A stretch of DNA of 64,000 nt from Zhengella sp020637775 (GTDB lineage Bacteria; Pseudomonadota; Alphaproteobacteria; Rhizobiales; Rhizobiaceae): NCBI RefSeq assembly GCF_041397485.1, contig NZ_JAWKWO010000001.1, positions 682,001 to 746,000 on the forward strand, in the 5' to 3' direction. Shown here piece by piece: positions 44,536 through 54,586 of this stretch. Positions within the stretch are counted from its first letter, which is position 1. Each line of letters opens with the position of its first letter. The translations under genes and the position numbers were made by a program. The notes beneath the pieces are model-generated. The model was not told the DNA's origin. It worked only from the letters and a program-made list of their open reading frames with translations, and searched no databases.

Positions 44536-46335
44536 TCAGCCCTTGTGCCAGGATTTCTGCAGCCCGTAGACCGGCGTCGCGATGCCTTCCATGCGCGCCT
44601 TGAGCTGCAATGAGAGGAATTGCGAATAGTGGCGCGACTGGTGCAGGTTTCCGCCGTGCAGCCAGAGATTTTCCACGTTGGTGGGCTTCCACATGTTGCG
44701 CTGTTCGCCCTCCCAGGGGCCGGGATCCTTTGGCGTGTCCGAGCCCAGCCCCCAGACCTTGCCGACGCGGTCGGCCGTCTCCTGGTCGACAAGGTCCGCC
44801 ACCCATCCGTTCATGGAACGGTAGCCGGTGGCATAGACGATCACGTCGGCGGCGATTTCGCGCTCTTCGTCAAGGACGATGCCATCCGGCGTGATGCTGG
44901 TGATCTGGCCCGTGGCGAGCTTGATCTTGCCATCGATGACGAGTTGCGAGGCACCGATATCGATGTAGTAGCCGGAGCCGCGGCGCAGGTATTTCATGAA
45001 CAGGCCGGAATCGTCGGCGCCGAAATCGAGCATGAAGCCGGCCTTTTCGAGCGCCTCGTAGAAATCCCTGTCATGCTCGCGGATCTCGTCATAGACCGGT
45101 TTCTGGAACTGGTTCATGATCCTGTAGGGCAGTGAAGCGAAGATCAGGTCGGCCTTTTCCGTCGTCATGCCACCCCGCACCGCCTCTTCCGAATAGAGGG
45201 CGCCCAGGCCGATCTTCATCAGCGAATCCGACCGCACGATATGGGTCGACGAACGCTGGATCATGGTGACGTCGACGCCGGCCTCGTAGAGCGCGGCGCA
45301 GATGTCATGGGCGGAGTTGTTCGACCCGATGACGACGACCTTCTTTCCCCTGTAGCCGTCCGGGCCGGGATGCTGCGAGGAATGATGCTGTTCGCCCCTG
45401 AAGGTTTCCGCCCCCTCGATATCCGGGATGTTCGGCTTGCCGGACATGCCGGTGGCAAAGACCAGGTGCTTGGGACGCAGCACGATATCCTTGCCTTCGC
45501 GGCGGACATGAACCACCCATTCCCCGTTCTGGCTGTCCCACTCGGCATGCTTGGCTTCCGTGCTTGCCCAGTAATTGAGCTCCATCACGCGGGTGTAGAA
45601 TTCCAGCCAGTCGCCGATCTTGTCCTTCGGGGCGAAAACAGGCCAGTTCTCCGGGAACTTGATATAGGGCAGATGGTCGTACCAGACCGGATCGTGCAGG
45701 CAGAGCGACTTGTAGCGCTTGCGCCATGAATCCCCGGCGCGCTCGTTGCGCTCGACGATGATGGCGGGCACACCGAGCTGGCGCAGGCGGGCACCCAGCG
45801 CGATGCCGCCCTGCCCGCCGCCAATGATCAGGACGTAGGGTTGTTTGGTGTGGCCGAGCGTGGCGAGCTCCTCGTCGCGCTCCTCCTTCCAGCTCTTCGT
45901 GCCGACGCCATGGCCGTGCTTGGCGCCGAGCGGGCGCGTGAAGCCGGCCTTTTCCTCATGCCCCTTCAGTTCCACCATGGTGGTCAGCAGGGTCCAGATC
46001 CGGCCGTTCTTCAGCCGGATCAGGCCGTAGCCGCGCGCCACCTCCGTCTCGAAGGTAATCCATGCCTCCGTCACACCGTCCGCTTCCGTGGCTTCTTCTC
46101 CGTCGGCGACACGCCAGTCTGACGGGCCAACCCGGTCAAGCTGGCTTTCCAGCATGGCGCGGACCTCGTCGCGCCCCTCCACCGTCTTGATGTTCCAGGT
46201 GAAACTCACCAGGTCGCGCCAGTAGCATTCGTCGGCGAACATGGTGACGGCGTCCTCGATGCGGCGTTCCTCCAGCGCCGCGCCAAACGTGTCGAGGAAA
46301 GCCTGCACACGTGCCGTCGGTGTCTTGTCAAGCAT
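44536..46335 (-). CDS. Flavin-containing monooxygenase with N-terminal NTF2/SnoaL-like domain
   Basis: This 599-residue enzyme has an N-terminal NTF2-like domain (about 8-125: FLDTFGAALEERRIEDAVTMFADECYWRDLV) followed by an FMO core. The FAD loop GGGQGG is at 172-177. The FMO fingerprint-like FRGEQHHSSQH is at 312-322, the NADPH loop GSNNSA at 337-342 and ATGY in VIVYATGYRSMNGW near the end. The core resembles YUCCA-type and bacterial FMOs that oxidise small molecules at carbon or nitrogen; the substrate is unknown. A sigma-54-type promoter lies 72 bases upstream, under the activator gene that precedes it on the same strand. This fusion layout is known in fungal and proteobacterial FMOs. Confidence 0.88.
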   Translation of the reverse strand: MLDKTPTARVQAFLDTFGAALEERRIEDAVTMFADECYWRDLVSFTWNIKTVEGRDEVRAMLESQLDRVGPSDWRVADGEEATEADGVTEAWITFETEVARGYGLIRLKNGRIWTLLTTMVELKGHEEKAGFTRPLGAKHGHGVGTKSWKEERDEELATLGHTKQPYVLIIGGGQGGIALGARLRQLGVPAIIVERNERAGDSWRKRYKSLCLHDPVWYDHLPYIKFPENWPVFAPKDKIGDWLEFYTRVMELNYWASTEAKHAEWDSQNGEWVVHVRREGKDIVLRPKHLVFATGMSGKPNIPDIEGAETFRGEQHHSSQHPGPDGYRGKKVVVIGSNNSAHDICAALYEAGVDVTMIQRSSTHIVRSDSLMKIGLGALYSEEAVRGGMTTEKADLIFASLPYRIMNQFQKPVYDEIREHDRDFYEALEKAGFMLDFGADDSGLFMKYLRRGSGYYIDIGASQLVIDGKIKLATGQITSITPDGIVLDEEREIAADVIVYATGYRSMNGWVADLVDQETADRVGKVWGLGSDTPKDPGPWEGEQRNMWKPTNVENLWLHGGNLHQSRHYSQFLSLQLKARMEGIATPVYGLQKSWHKG

Positions 46336-46406
46336 GTCTATCTCACTCCCACTTTGCTTTTCACATGGCTGCGGCGGTTCCTCCCAAGCCGCGCCGCAGC
46401 ACTCAG

Positions 46407-46422
46407 GGCAAGTGCCGTGCCA
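46407..46422 (-). promoter_or_regulatory. Sigma-54 (-24/-12) promoter of the monooxygenase gene
   Basis: On the minus strand the sequence is TGGCACG-GCAC-TTGCC, matching the consensus TGGCACG-N4-TTGCW except for the last base. The GG and GC dinucleotides at -24 and -12 are intact and correctly spaced. It is 72 bases upstream of the monooxygenase ATG and lies directly behind the gene for a sigma-54 activator. Confidence 0.78.
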
Positions 46423-46482
46423 GCCCGGACATTGCGCCAAGCCCTTGAAATTCCGCGAGACATTCCGCCACCGCGGGCCGTG

Positions 46483-46527
46483 TGCAACAGTGGCCTGCGC
46501 AACACCTGTTGCAGCCTGTTGCAGGTG
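46483..46527 (-). promoter_or_regulatory. Clustered dyads, likely upstream activator sites
   Basis: The perfect palindrome GCAACACCTGTTGC is at 46499-46512. The 10-mer CCTGTTGCAG is repeated in tandem at 46505-46514 and 46515-46524, and a further half-site TGCAACAG is at 46483-46490. The cluster is about 60-105 bases upstream of the -24 element, where enhancer sites for sigma-54 activators usually lie. The neighbouring activator is the obvious ligand, by inference. Confidence 0.6.
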
Positions 46528-46543
46528 TCGCAGGGCCGTGCGG

Positions 46544-48421
<1,878 letters not shown>

Positions 48422-48608
48422 GGGCTCCTCCCGATGCCATGGCATTCTGCTGCCCGAACATTATCACACGGCATGGCCCTGCCGGATTGCCAATAAGGAC
48501 AATATATGAGCCGGTGAAACAATCGCGCGCGCGGCCTCCTTCAAGCAGCGGAACCGGGATTGCACTCCATGTGTTCATGTGGTGATCTGTAAGAAAAGGA
48601 GTTTCAAC

Positions 48609-48998
48609 ATGGCCTACACGATCGACCGCACGTTCACAGGTAAGGATTTCGCCTCTGTCGTGGAGGCCACGCGCGCGGCGCTGGCCGATGCCGGCTTCGG
48701 TGTCCTGACGGAGATCGACGTCAAGGCGACGATGAAGAAGAAGATCGACGTCGACATGCCCGATTACCTGATCCTTGGCGCGTGCAATCCGGGCATGGCC
48801 AACGAGGCGATCAAGCTGGAGCCGAAGATCGGTGCAATGCTGCCCTGCAACGTCATCGTGCGCGCCACGGGCGACGGCGCGGTGACAGTGAGCGCCGTCG
48901 ATCCGGTCGCCTCGATGCAGGCGGTCGAGAACGAGGGGCTTTCGGCGGTGGCCGGCACCGTGCGCGCCATGCTGGCCAAGGCCGTCGAGGCGATCTGA
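48609..48998 (+). CDS. DUF302 family protein
   Basis: This 129-residue soluble protein has the DUF302 pattern: YTIDRTFTGKDFASVVEATRAALADAGFGVLTEIDVKATMKKK, then YLILGACNPGMANEAIKLEPKIGAMLPCNVIVRATGDG. Two Cys (in LGACNP and LPCNV) are conserved in the family. The biochemical role is unknown, though relatives sit near redox and metal-stress genes. AAAGGAG precedes the ATG at 48609. It is divergent from the sigma-54 activator gene, with a 187-base gap, and is followed 16 bases later by the sirtuin gene. Confidence 0.9.
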   Translation: MAYTIDRTFTGKDFASVVEATRAALADAGFGVLTEIDVKATMKKKIDVDMPDYLILGACNPGMANEAIKLEPKIGAMLPCNVIVRATGDGAVTVSAVDPVASMQAVENEGLSAVAGTVRAMLAKAVEAI

Positions 48999-49014
48999 GG
49001 CTTCCGGCGCGCGC

Positions 49015-49722
49015 ATGGCCCCCTCCTCCATCGTCATCCTGACCGGCGCCGGCATTTCGGCGGAAAGCGGTGTCGACACGTTCCGCGACAAGGACGGCAT
49101 CTGGTCGAAATACGATTTGAACGACGTTGCCACGCCGGAAGGCTTTGCCCGCAATCCGGCCATGGTGCACGACTTCTACAACCAGCGGCGCGCCAGCCTC
49201 GCCAACGTGAAGCCGAATCCCGCGCATGAGGCATTGGCGCGGCTGGAGCAGGCCTGGCACGGCGATTTCCTGCTGGTGACGCAGAATATCGACAACCTTC
49301 ACGAGCGGGCCGGTTCGCGCAAGCTCATCCACATGCATGGCGAGCTGACACGTGCGTTCTGCGCCAATTGCAACATCCGCTGCGACGCCGGGGAAACCCT
49401 GTCGGTGGAGACGGCCTGCGCCCATTGCGGCTCCAGGGGCTACATGCGCCCGGACGTGGTCTGGTTCGGCGAAATGCCCTACCGGATGGAGCGGATCTAC
49501 GCGGCGCTGAATGCCTGCGACCTGTTCGTGTCCATCGGCACCAGCGGCAATGTCTATCCGGCCGCGCAATTCGTGCAGGAGGCGGGCCGGGCCGGCGCGC
49601 ACACGCTGGAACTCAATCTCGAACCCTCGCTCGGCTTTTCGGATTTTGCAGAGGCCGAGCATGGGCCCGCCGGCACCATCGTGCCGCGATGGGTGGAGCG
49701 GTTGCTGGCCAGCCGGGACTGA
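49015..49722 (+). CDS. cobB: NAD-dependent protein deacylase, sirtuin class III (CobB-like)
   Basis: This 235-residue sirtuin removes acyl groups from lysines using NAD+. It has GAGISAESG near residue 11-19, TQNIDNLHERAG at 89-100 and the catalytic His in HMHGE (His108). Zinc cysteines are in CANC and CAHC. Tyr55 and Arg58 in FYNQR are the pair that marks desuccinylase/demalonylase-type (Sirt5-like) class III enzymes. It follows DUF302 by 16 bases. It is convergent with the RNA methyltransferase gene, 7 bases apart. Confidence 0.93.
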   Translation: MAPSSIVILTGAGISAESGVDTFRDKDGIWSKYDLNDVATPEGFARNPAMVHDFYNQRRASLANVKPNPAHEALARLEQAWHGDFLLVTQNIDNLHERAGSRKLIHMHGELTRAFCANCNIRCDAGETLSVETACAHCGSRGYMRPDVVWFGEMPYRMERIYAALNACDLFVSIGTSGNVYPAAQFVQEAGRAGAHTLELNLEPSLGFSDFAEAEHGPAGTIVPRWVERLLASRD

Positions 49723-49729
49723 CCCGCGA

Positions 49730-50971
49730 TCAGCGCCGCTTGACAGGCTTTTCCAGCAGCGCCACCGCCTCGACATGGGCGGTGAAGAGGAACTGGTCGT
49801 AGGGTGTGACAGACGTGAGCCGGTAGCCGCCAGCGATCAGGATCTCCAGGTCGCGGGCAAGCGTGACCGGATTGCACGACACGGCGGCGACCTTGCGGAT
49901 GCCGGCCTTTGCCAGGTGCCGGGCCTGCGCCTCTGCACCGGCGCGCGGCGGATCGAAGACCAGCGCGTCAAAGGCGAGGAGTTCGCGCGGCAGCAGCGGG
50001 CGCTGGAACAGGTCGCGCCGTTCCACCGTCACCTTTTTCAGGCCCGCCGTCGAGCGGAAGCCGGCATCGAGCGCAGCCAGCGCCGGTGCCTCGCCTTCCA
50101 CGGCGTGAACCTGCATGTTCCCGGCCATGCACAGCGCGAAGGCCCCTGCCCCGGCAAACAGGTCGGCAGCCTGCTTCGCCTTGCCCAGATGGGCCACGAC
50201 CTCATCCGCCATGGCCGCCTCGATGGCCGGAACCGCCTGGAGGAAACCGCCGGGCGGCGGCACCACGGTGGCCTTGCCGAAACGGATCTGCGGCTTGACC
50301 GGCTCCAGCACGATCTCGCCATCGACGCTCAGTCTTGCCCAGCGGTTTTCAAGGACAATTTCGGCGGCACGCTTGCGCTCGGCCTCCGGCAGCTTGCCGG
50401 ACTTGCGGATGGCGATGTCGAGGCCGGTCTCCGTCACTGTGACGATCATGTGAAACGGCTTAGAAAGACCGGCTATGACGGCGGCCAGCCGGCGCAATTG
50501 CGGCAGGGCGGAGACGATTCGCGGATCGGTGACCGGGCATTCCTCCACCTGAAACAGGCTGTAGGAATAAGGACCGTGAAAGCCGAGCACGGCACCGCCG
50601 TCGCCATGTTTGGCCGACAGTTGCACGCGCCGGCGCTCGCCGGGACCGCAGGCCACGAGATCGCCGACGGGTGCCTCGATGCCGCGCGCCTTCAGTGCAT
50701 CGACGACAAGGCCGCGCTTCCAGGCGCGATAGGGTTCGGCCTGCCAGTGCTCGAACTGGCAGCCGCCACAGGCGGTGAAATGCCGGCAGGGCGGTTCGAC
50801 ACGCTCCGCCGAGGCCTGCAAGATGGCCAGCGCCTCATGTTTCTTGCCGGCCGGCTGGGCGTTGACGGTTTCGCCGGGCAGCGTGAACGGCACGAAAACC
50901 TGGCCCTGCTGCGTATTCGCAATGCCGTCGCCCTGGGCGCCGAGATGATCGATGGTAACCTTGATGGTCAT
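49730..50971 (-). CDS. TrmA/RlmD-family RNA (uracil-5-) methyltransferase
   Basis: This 413-residue SAM enzyme has an N-terminal TRAM domain (about 1-55, IDHLGAQGDGIANTQQGQVFVPFTLPGE). An iron-sulfur cluster site follows, with Cys62, Cys68 and Cys71 in PPCRHFTACGGCQFEHW and a fourth Cys in EECPVT. The Rossmann methyltransferase domain has DLFAGAGAFAL. The nucleophile Cys is in AVSCNPVTLARD, with VFDPPRAGA before it. Whether it modifies 23S rRNA (RlmC/RlmD type) or tRNA is not clear. Its ATG overlaps the tlyA stop (ATGA). Confidence 0.9.
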   Translation of the reverse strand: MTIKVTIDHLGAQGDGIANTQQGQVFVPFTLPGETVNAQPAGKKHEALAILQASAERVEPPCRHFTACGGCQFEHWQAEPYRAWKRGLVVDALKARGIEAPVGDLVACGPGERRRVQLSAKHGDGGAVLGFHGPYSYSLFQVEECPVTDPRIVSALPQLRRLAAVIAGLSKPFHMIVTVTETGLDIAIRKSGKLPEAERKRAAEIVLENRWARLSVDGEIVLEPVKPQIRFGKATVVPPPGGFLQAVPAIEAAMADEVVAHLGKAKQAADLFAGAGAFALCMAGNMQVHAVEGEAPALAALDAGFRSTAGLKKVTVERRDLFQRPLLPRELLAFDALVFDPPRAGAEAQARHLAKAGIRKVAAVSCNPVTLARDLEILIAGGYRLTSVTPYDQFLFTAHVEAVALLEKPVKRR

Positions 50972-51735
50972 GCGCGGTCCTTGATGCCGGCGAGAAGAAA
51001 TTCGCGATTGCCGTCAGAGCCCTCGATCGCGGATGGCGCGATGCCGATGGCGCGCCAGCCCGGCTGGCCATCCAGCCATTCGCGCATGTCCTGCGCAATC
51101 AGGGGGCCTTGTGCCGGGTCCTTCAGAAGGCCGCCCTTGCCGATGGCATGGCGGCCGGCCTCGAATTGCGGCTTGACGAGCAGCAGGCAACGGGCACCGG
51201 CTCCTGCGATGGCGAGCGCCGGCGGCAGGGCCAGTTTCAGCGAGATGAAGGACACGTCGCAGACGATCAAGTCCGGCGCGCCATGGCAAAGGTGCGCGGC
51301 GGTCAGGTCGCGCGCGTTCAGGCCCTCGATGGCGGTCACGCGCGGATCGGCGGCAATATCGGGATGAAGCTGGCCATGACCGACATCGATGGCCGTGACA
51401 TGATCCGCACCGCGCTCCAGAAGGACTTGCGTGAAACCGCCTGTGGAAGCGCCCACATCCAGCGCATTGGTCCCTGCCGCATGAATGGCGAAATGTTCGA
51501 GGGCCGGTGCCAGCTTCAAGGCCGCGCGCGAGACATAGGCCCGGGCGGGATCGGATATGGCGATATCGGCTTCAGCCGCCACCATCTGGCCCGGCTTGGC
51601 CGCCACCGCCCCATCCACCGTCACGGTGCCGCGGGCGATGGCGTCGCGGGCGCGCGAGCGGGACGCAAACAGGCCGCGCTCAGCCAGAAGCTGATCGAGG
51701 CGCATGCGTGCGGCGGGGGAAATGTCGGCCTTCAT
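50968..51735 (-). CDS. tlyA: TlyA-family rRNA 2'-O-methyltransferase (hemolysin A-like)
   Basis: This 255-residue protein has an S4 RNA-binding domain (RLDQLLAERGLFASRSRARDAIARGTVTVDG) followed by an FtsJ-like methyltransferase domain. The SAM loop is ALDVGASTGGFTQVLLERGA, and the catalytic-type residues are in DLIVCDVSFISL and LLLVKPQFEAGR. TlyA methylates 16S and 23S rRNA in mycobacteria. The S4 start suggests that MRLDQLL (11 residues later) could also be the true start. In most rhizobia dxs precedes tlyA; here a small secreted protein gene does. Confidence 0.92.
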   Translation of the reverse strand: MKADISPAARMRLDQLLAERGLFASRSRARDAIARGTVTVDGAVAAKPGQMVAAEADIAISDPARAYVSRAALKLAPALEHFAIHAAGTNALDVGASTGGFTQVLLERGADHVTAIDVGHGQLHPDIAADPRVTAIEGLNARDLTAAHLCHGAPDLIVCDVSFISLKLALPPALAIAGAGARCLLLVKPQFEAGRHAIGKGGLLKDPAQGPLIAQDMREWLDGQPGWRAIGIAPSAIEGSDGNREFLLAGIKDRA

Positions 51736-51779
51736 GCGCCCTGATTGGCGCATGGCCGCGGTCTTTGCAAGGCTCGGTG

Positions 51780-52112
51780 TCAGTTCTGCGGGATCACCGA
51801 TCCCGTCAGCACAACCCTGTCCACCGCGACACGGCTTGCCGGAAGGGACGCGTGAACCGCTTCCAGACCGCCATACCATGTCTCGCGGGTATAGGAACCC
51901 GAATGGAGGTGCGGACGCGGCTGCGGCGTCGAATATTCCGGCTTTCGCCCCGCCTCGAACGTGCCGCGCAGGACCGAGGCGACTTCGCCGATCCGCTGGG
52001 CGACCATCTTCTTAGCCGCTTCCTCCAGCGTGCGATCATAGGCGGGGGCGGCATGGGCCGCCGAAAGCCATGCGCATTGCACGGCAAAGAGTGCGATTAT
52101 TGTCTTTTTCAT
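51780..52112 (-). CDS. Small secreted hypothetical protein, 110 residues
   Basis: MKKTIIALFAVQCAWLSAAHA is a clear signal peptide with cleavage after AHA. The mature 89 residues have a helical stretch (DRTLEEAAKKMVAQRIGEVASVLRG) and then an RPHLHSGSYTRETWYGG region. I do not recognise a family. The start at 52112 was chosen over a frame open 10 codons further upstream because it begins the signal peptide. It lies 44 bases upstream of tlyA on the same strand. Confidence 0.68.
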   Translation of the reverse strand: MKKTIIALFAVQCAWLSAAHAAPAYDRTLEEAAKKMVAQRIGEVASVLRGTFEAGRKPEYSTPQPRPHLHSGSYTRETWYGGLEAVHASLPASRVAVDRVVLTGSVIPQN

Positions 52113-52287
52113 TGCTGGCTCCCTGTCCTTGGCAAGGAACATAGACGAGCCGGGCTAATATTCAGGGAACAGATACAGTAATCAAACCACGAAATTCATT
52201 GGTGAATCTGGCGTCAATGGGCAAGGTGAACAGGATCTGAAACAAGGATACCGGGCTGGACTTCCGCGCCGGCCCGGTGCCGCCCTG

Positions 52288-53208
52288 TCACGCTTCGGGC
52301 AGTGGGATGAACTCTTCCTCGTCACCGGGAACGATGTCGAAACGGCCGGTTTTCCACTCTTCCTTTGCCTGCTCGATCCGTTCCCTGGATGAGGAAACGA
52401 AATTCCACCAGATATAGCGCCGCGACCCCATGGAGGCCCCGCCGAAGAGCATGAAGCGCGCGCCGCCCGCGGAGCGCACGTCGATGACGTCGCCCGGACG
52501 CAGGACCAGCAGCCGGTCGGGCGGGAAGGTGTCGCCGGACACCGTGATCTCGCCTTCCAGCGTATAGAGCGCCCGCTCCTCGGCATCGGCGGGAATGGTC
52601 ACCGCTGCGCCGGCTTCGAGCCGCAGGTCAACGTAAAGCGTGTCATGGTACTGCCGGACCGGCGACGTGGCGCCGTAGAACGACCCCATGACGACGCGGG
52701 CATGGGCGCCCTCGCCTTCAAGTTCCGGCAGATCGGCGGCGGTGGTATGTGCGAAGGCCGGATCGGTTTCCTCCAGCCGCTCCGGCAGGGCCAGCCAGGT
52801 TTGCAGGCCATGCATGCCCATGGCCGAAGCGCGCATTTCCTCCGGTGTGCGCTCCGAGTGCACGATGCCGCGCCCGGCTGTCATCAGGTTCACGTCGCCC
52901 GGCACGATGACCATTTCCGTGCCCAGCGAATCGCGGTGGCGGATCTGGCCGTCAAACAGATAGGTCACCGTCGACAGGCCGATATGCGGGTGCGGGCGGA
53001 CATCCATCGCCACGCCGTCGCGCAGCACCGCCGGCCCCATGCGGTCGAAGAAGATGAAGGGACCGACCATGCGCCGGCGCGCCGAGGGCAGCGCGCGGCG
53101 CACCTCGAAACCGCCGATATCCTTCGAATTGGGCACCGCCATCAACTCGATGGCGTCAATGGCCGCGATATCGCGCGGGTTGGGGTCGTTGCCCGGAAAG
53201 AAACTCAT
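52288..53208 (-). CDS. Pirin family protein
   Basis: This 306-residue double beta-barrel (cupin) protein has the pirin metal site in VRPHPHIGLSTVTYLFDG (His, His) with HSERTPEEMR and a Glu/His set further on. The N-terminal NSKDIGGFEVRRALP and MVGPFIFFDRMGPAVL are typical. Some pirins are quercetin dioxygenases and others are regulators; this one is unassigned. GGAGGCAAGGCC precedes the ATG at 53208. It stands between xseB and the small secreted protein, in the position where dxs is usual in related genomes. Confidence 0.92.
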   Translation of the reverse strand: MSFFPGNDPNPRDIAAIDAIELMAVPNSKDIGGFEVRRALPSARRRMVGPFIFFDRMGPAVLRDGVAMDVRPHPHIGLSTVTYLFDGQIRHRDSLGTEMVIVPGDVNLMTAGRGIVHSERTPEEMRASAMGMHGLQTWLALPERLEETDPAFAHTTAADLPELEGEGAHARVVMGSFYGATSPVRQYHDTLYVDLRLEAGAAVTIPADAEERALYTLEGEITVSGDTFPPDRLLVLRPGDVIDVRSAGGARFMLFGGASMGSRRYIWWNFVSSSRERIEQAKEEWKTGRFDIVPGDEEEFIPLPEA

Positions 53209-53324
53209 GGCCTTGCCTCCTGCTGGTTTCGTTCACCGACAGATAAGGCCGGACGCGCGAATGGCGGAGTCCCGCTTCGCCGGAATGACCGTTCACCCTC
53301 TGGAAACAACAGCAGGAATTTCGT

Positions 53325-53585
53325 TCACTCGGAATCGAGCGGTTCCGTGCCTGCTGCTTCCCCGTCGCGCGTCAGGCGAATCTTTTCCACCTTGTCCTCG
53401 GCGGCCTTGAGCAATTGCGCGCAGTGCTTCTTCAGCGCCTCGCCGCGCTCGTAAATGGCAATGGACTGGTCGAGCGGCACGTTACCGCCCTCAAGGCTGC
53501 CCACGATCCGCTCCAGTTCGGCGAGCGCATCCTCGAAGTTCATGGCCTGAATATCGGGATTGGTCGCGGTCTCGGTCATGGTCAT
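53325..53585 (-). CDS. xseB: Exodeoxyribonuclease VII small subunit
   Basis: This 86-residue helical protein has NFEDALAELERIVGSLEGGNVPLDQSIAIYERGEALKKHC, the full XseB signature. It pairs with XseA to degrade single-stranded DNA into acid-soluble fragments. The large subunit xseA is not in this window. Its ATG overlaps the stop of the HDAC-family gene (ATGA at 53582-53585), so the pair is translationally coupled. A second in-frame ATG two codons later is possible. Confidence 0.95.
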   Translation of the reverse strand: MTMTETATNPDIQAMNFEDALAELERIVGSLEGGNVPLDQSIAIYERGEALKKHCAQLLKAAEDKVEKIRLTRDGEAAGTEPLDSE

Positions 53586-54508
53586 CCCCTCATCAGGCGG
53601 CGGACATGGACGGCGGTCGAATCGGCCAGGCCCTTCAGGTCGTAGCCGCCTTCCAGCAGGCTCACCAGCCGGTTCTGCGCATAGCGGCCGGCCCGCTCCA
53701 TCAGCTTGCCGGTGGCCCAGTCGAAGTCATCCTCGGTCAGTTCCACCTCGGCCAGCGGATCGCGCCAATGGGCGTCGAACCCGGCGGAAATGATGATCAG
53801 GTCGGGCCGGAAATCGTCGATTGCCGGCAGGACGCGGCTCTGGAAGGCCTCACGGAAATCCGCGCCATGGGCACCGGCCGAAAGCGGCGCGTTGACGATG
53901 TTGCCCGCGCCGGTCTCGTCGCGTGCGCCTGTGCCGGGATAAAGCGGCATCTGATGGGTAGAACAATAGAGAACCGTTGGATCGGACCAGAAGATGTCCT
54001 GAGTGCCGTTGCCGTGATGCACGTCCCAGTCGACGATGGCCACCCGCTCGACGCCATGCACCTTCTGGGCGTGGCGGGCGGCAATGGCAGCATTGTTGAA
54101 AAGGCAGAAGCCCATGGCCTTGTCCTTTTCGGCGTGGTGGCCAGGGGGACGGGCTGCAACGAAGGCATTGTCGACCTCACCGTTCATCACGGCATCGACG
54201 GCGGCGGTGGCGCCGCCGAAGGCGGTCAACGCGGCTTCCCAGCTTTTCGGGCTGGCGGACGTGTCGGCGTCGATGCGCACGATGCCTTCTTCCGGCATGG
54301 CATATTCGACCCGGCGCAGATAATCCTCCGGGTGGGCGAGCAGGATGTCCTCCTCGCGGCCCATCGGCGATTCGACACGATCGAGAGCGTCGAAATCCTC
54401 GCCGGAAAGCGCTTCCGCCACGGCCTTCATGCGGTCGGGGCGTTCTGGATGGCCCGCCGGAACGAGATGTTCGGCGTGGATCGGATGGGAATAAAGGCGT
54501 GTTGTCAT
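53582..54508 (-). CDS. Histone deacetylase/acetylpolyamine amidohydrolase family protein
   Basis: This 308-residue zinc amidohydrolase has PPGHHAEKDKAMGFCLFNNAAIAA (His-His pair) and IVDWDVHHGNGTQDIFW (Asp and His ligands). ISAGFDAHWRDPLAEV follows with a late Asp ligand. GGYDL and GARDETGAGN segments complete the class II HDAC-like active site. In bacteria these enzymes act on acetylpolyamines or other acyl amides. It is coupled to xseB downstream. aroC ends 78 bases upstream on the same strand. Confidence 0.94.
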   Translation of the reverse strand: MTTRLYSHPIHAEHLVPAGHPERPDRMKAVAEALSGEDFDALDRVESPMGREEDILLAHPEDYLRRVEYAMPEEGIVRIDADTSASPKSWEAALTAFGGATAAVDAVMNGEVDNAFVAARPPGHHAEKDKAMGFCLFNNAAIAARHAQKVHGVERVAIVDWDVHHGNGTQDIFWSDPTVLYCSTHQMPLYPGTGARDETGAGNIVNAPLSAGAHGADFREAFQSRVLPAIDDFRPDLIIISAGFDAHWRDPLAEVELTEDDFDWATGKLMERAGRYAQNRLVSLLEGGYDLKGLADSTAVHVRRLMRG

Positions 54509-54586
54509 GGCCCTGACCTTAAGCGCCCGGCACGTTTTTGGCTATGGGTTGAGCCGGCCGAAGAGGCATATCCCCCGCTATCCGCA

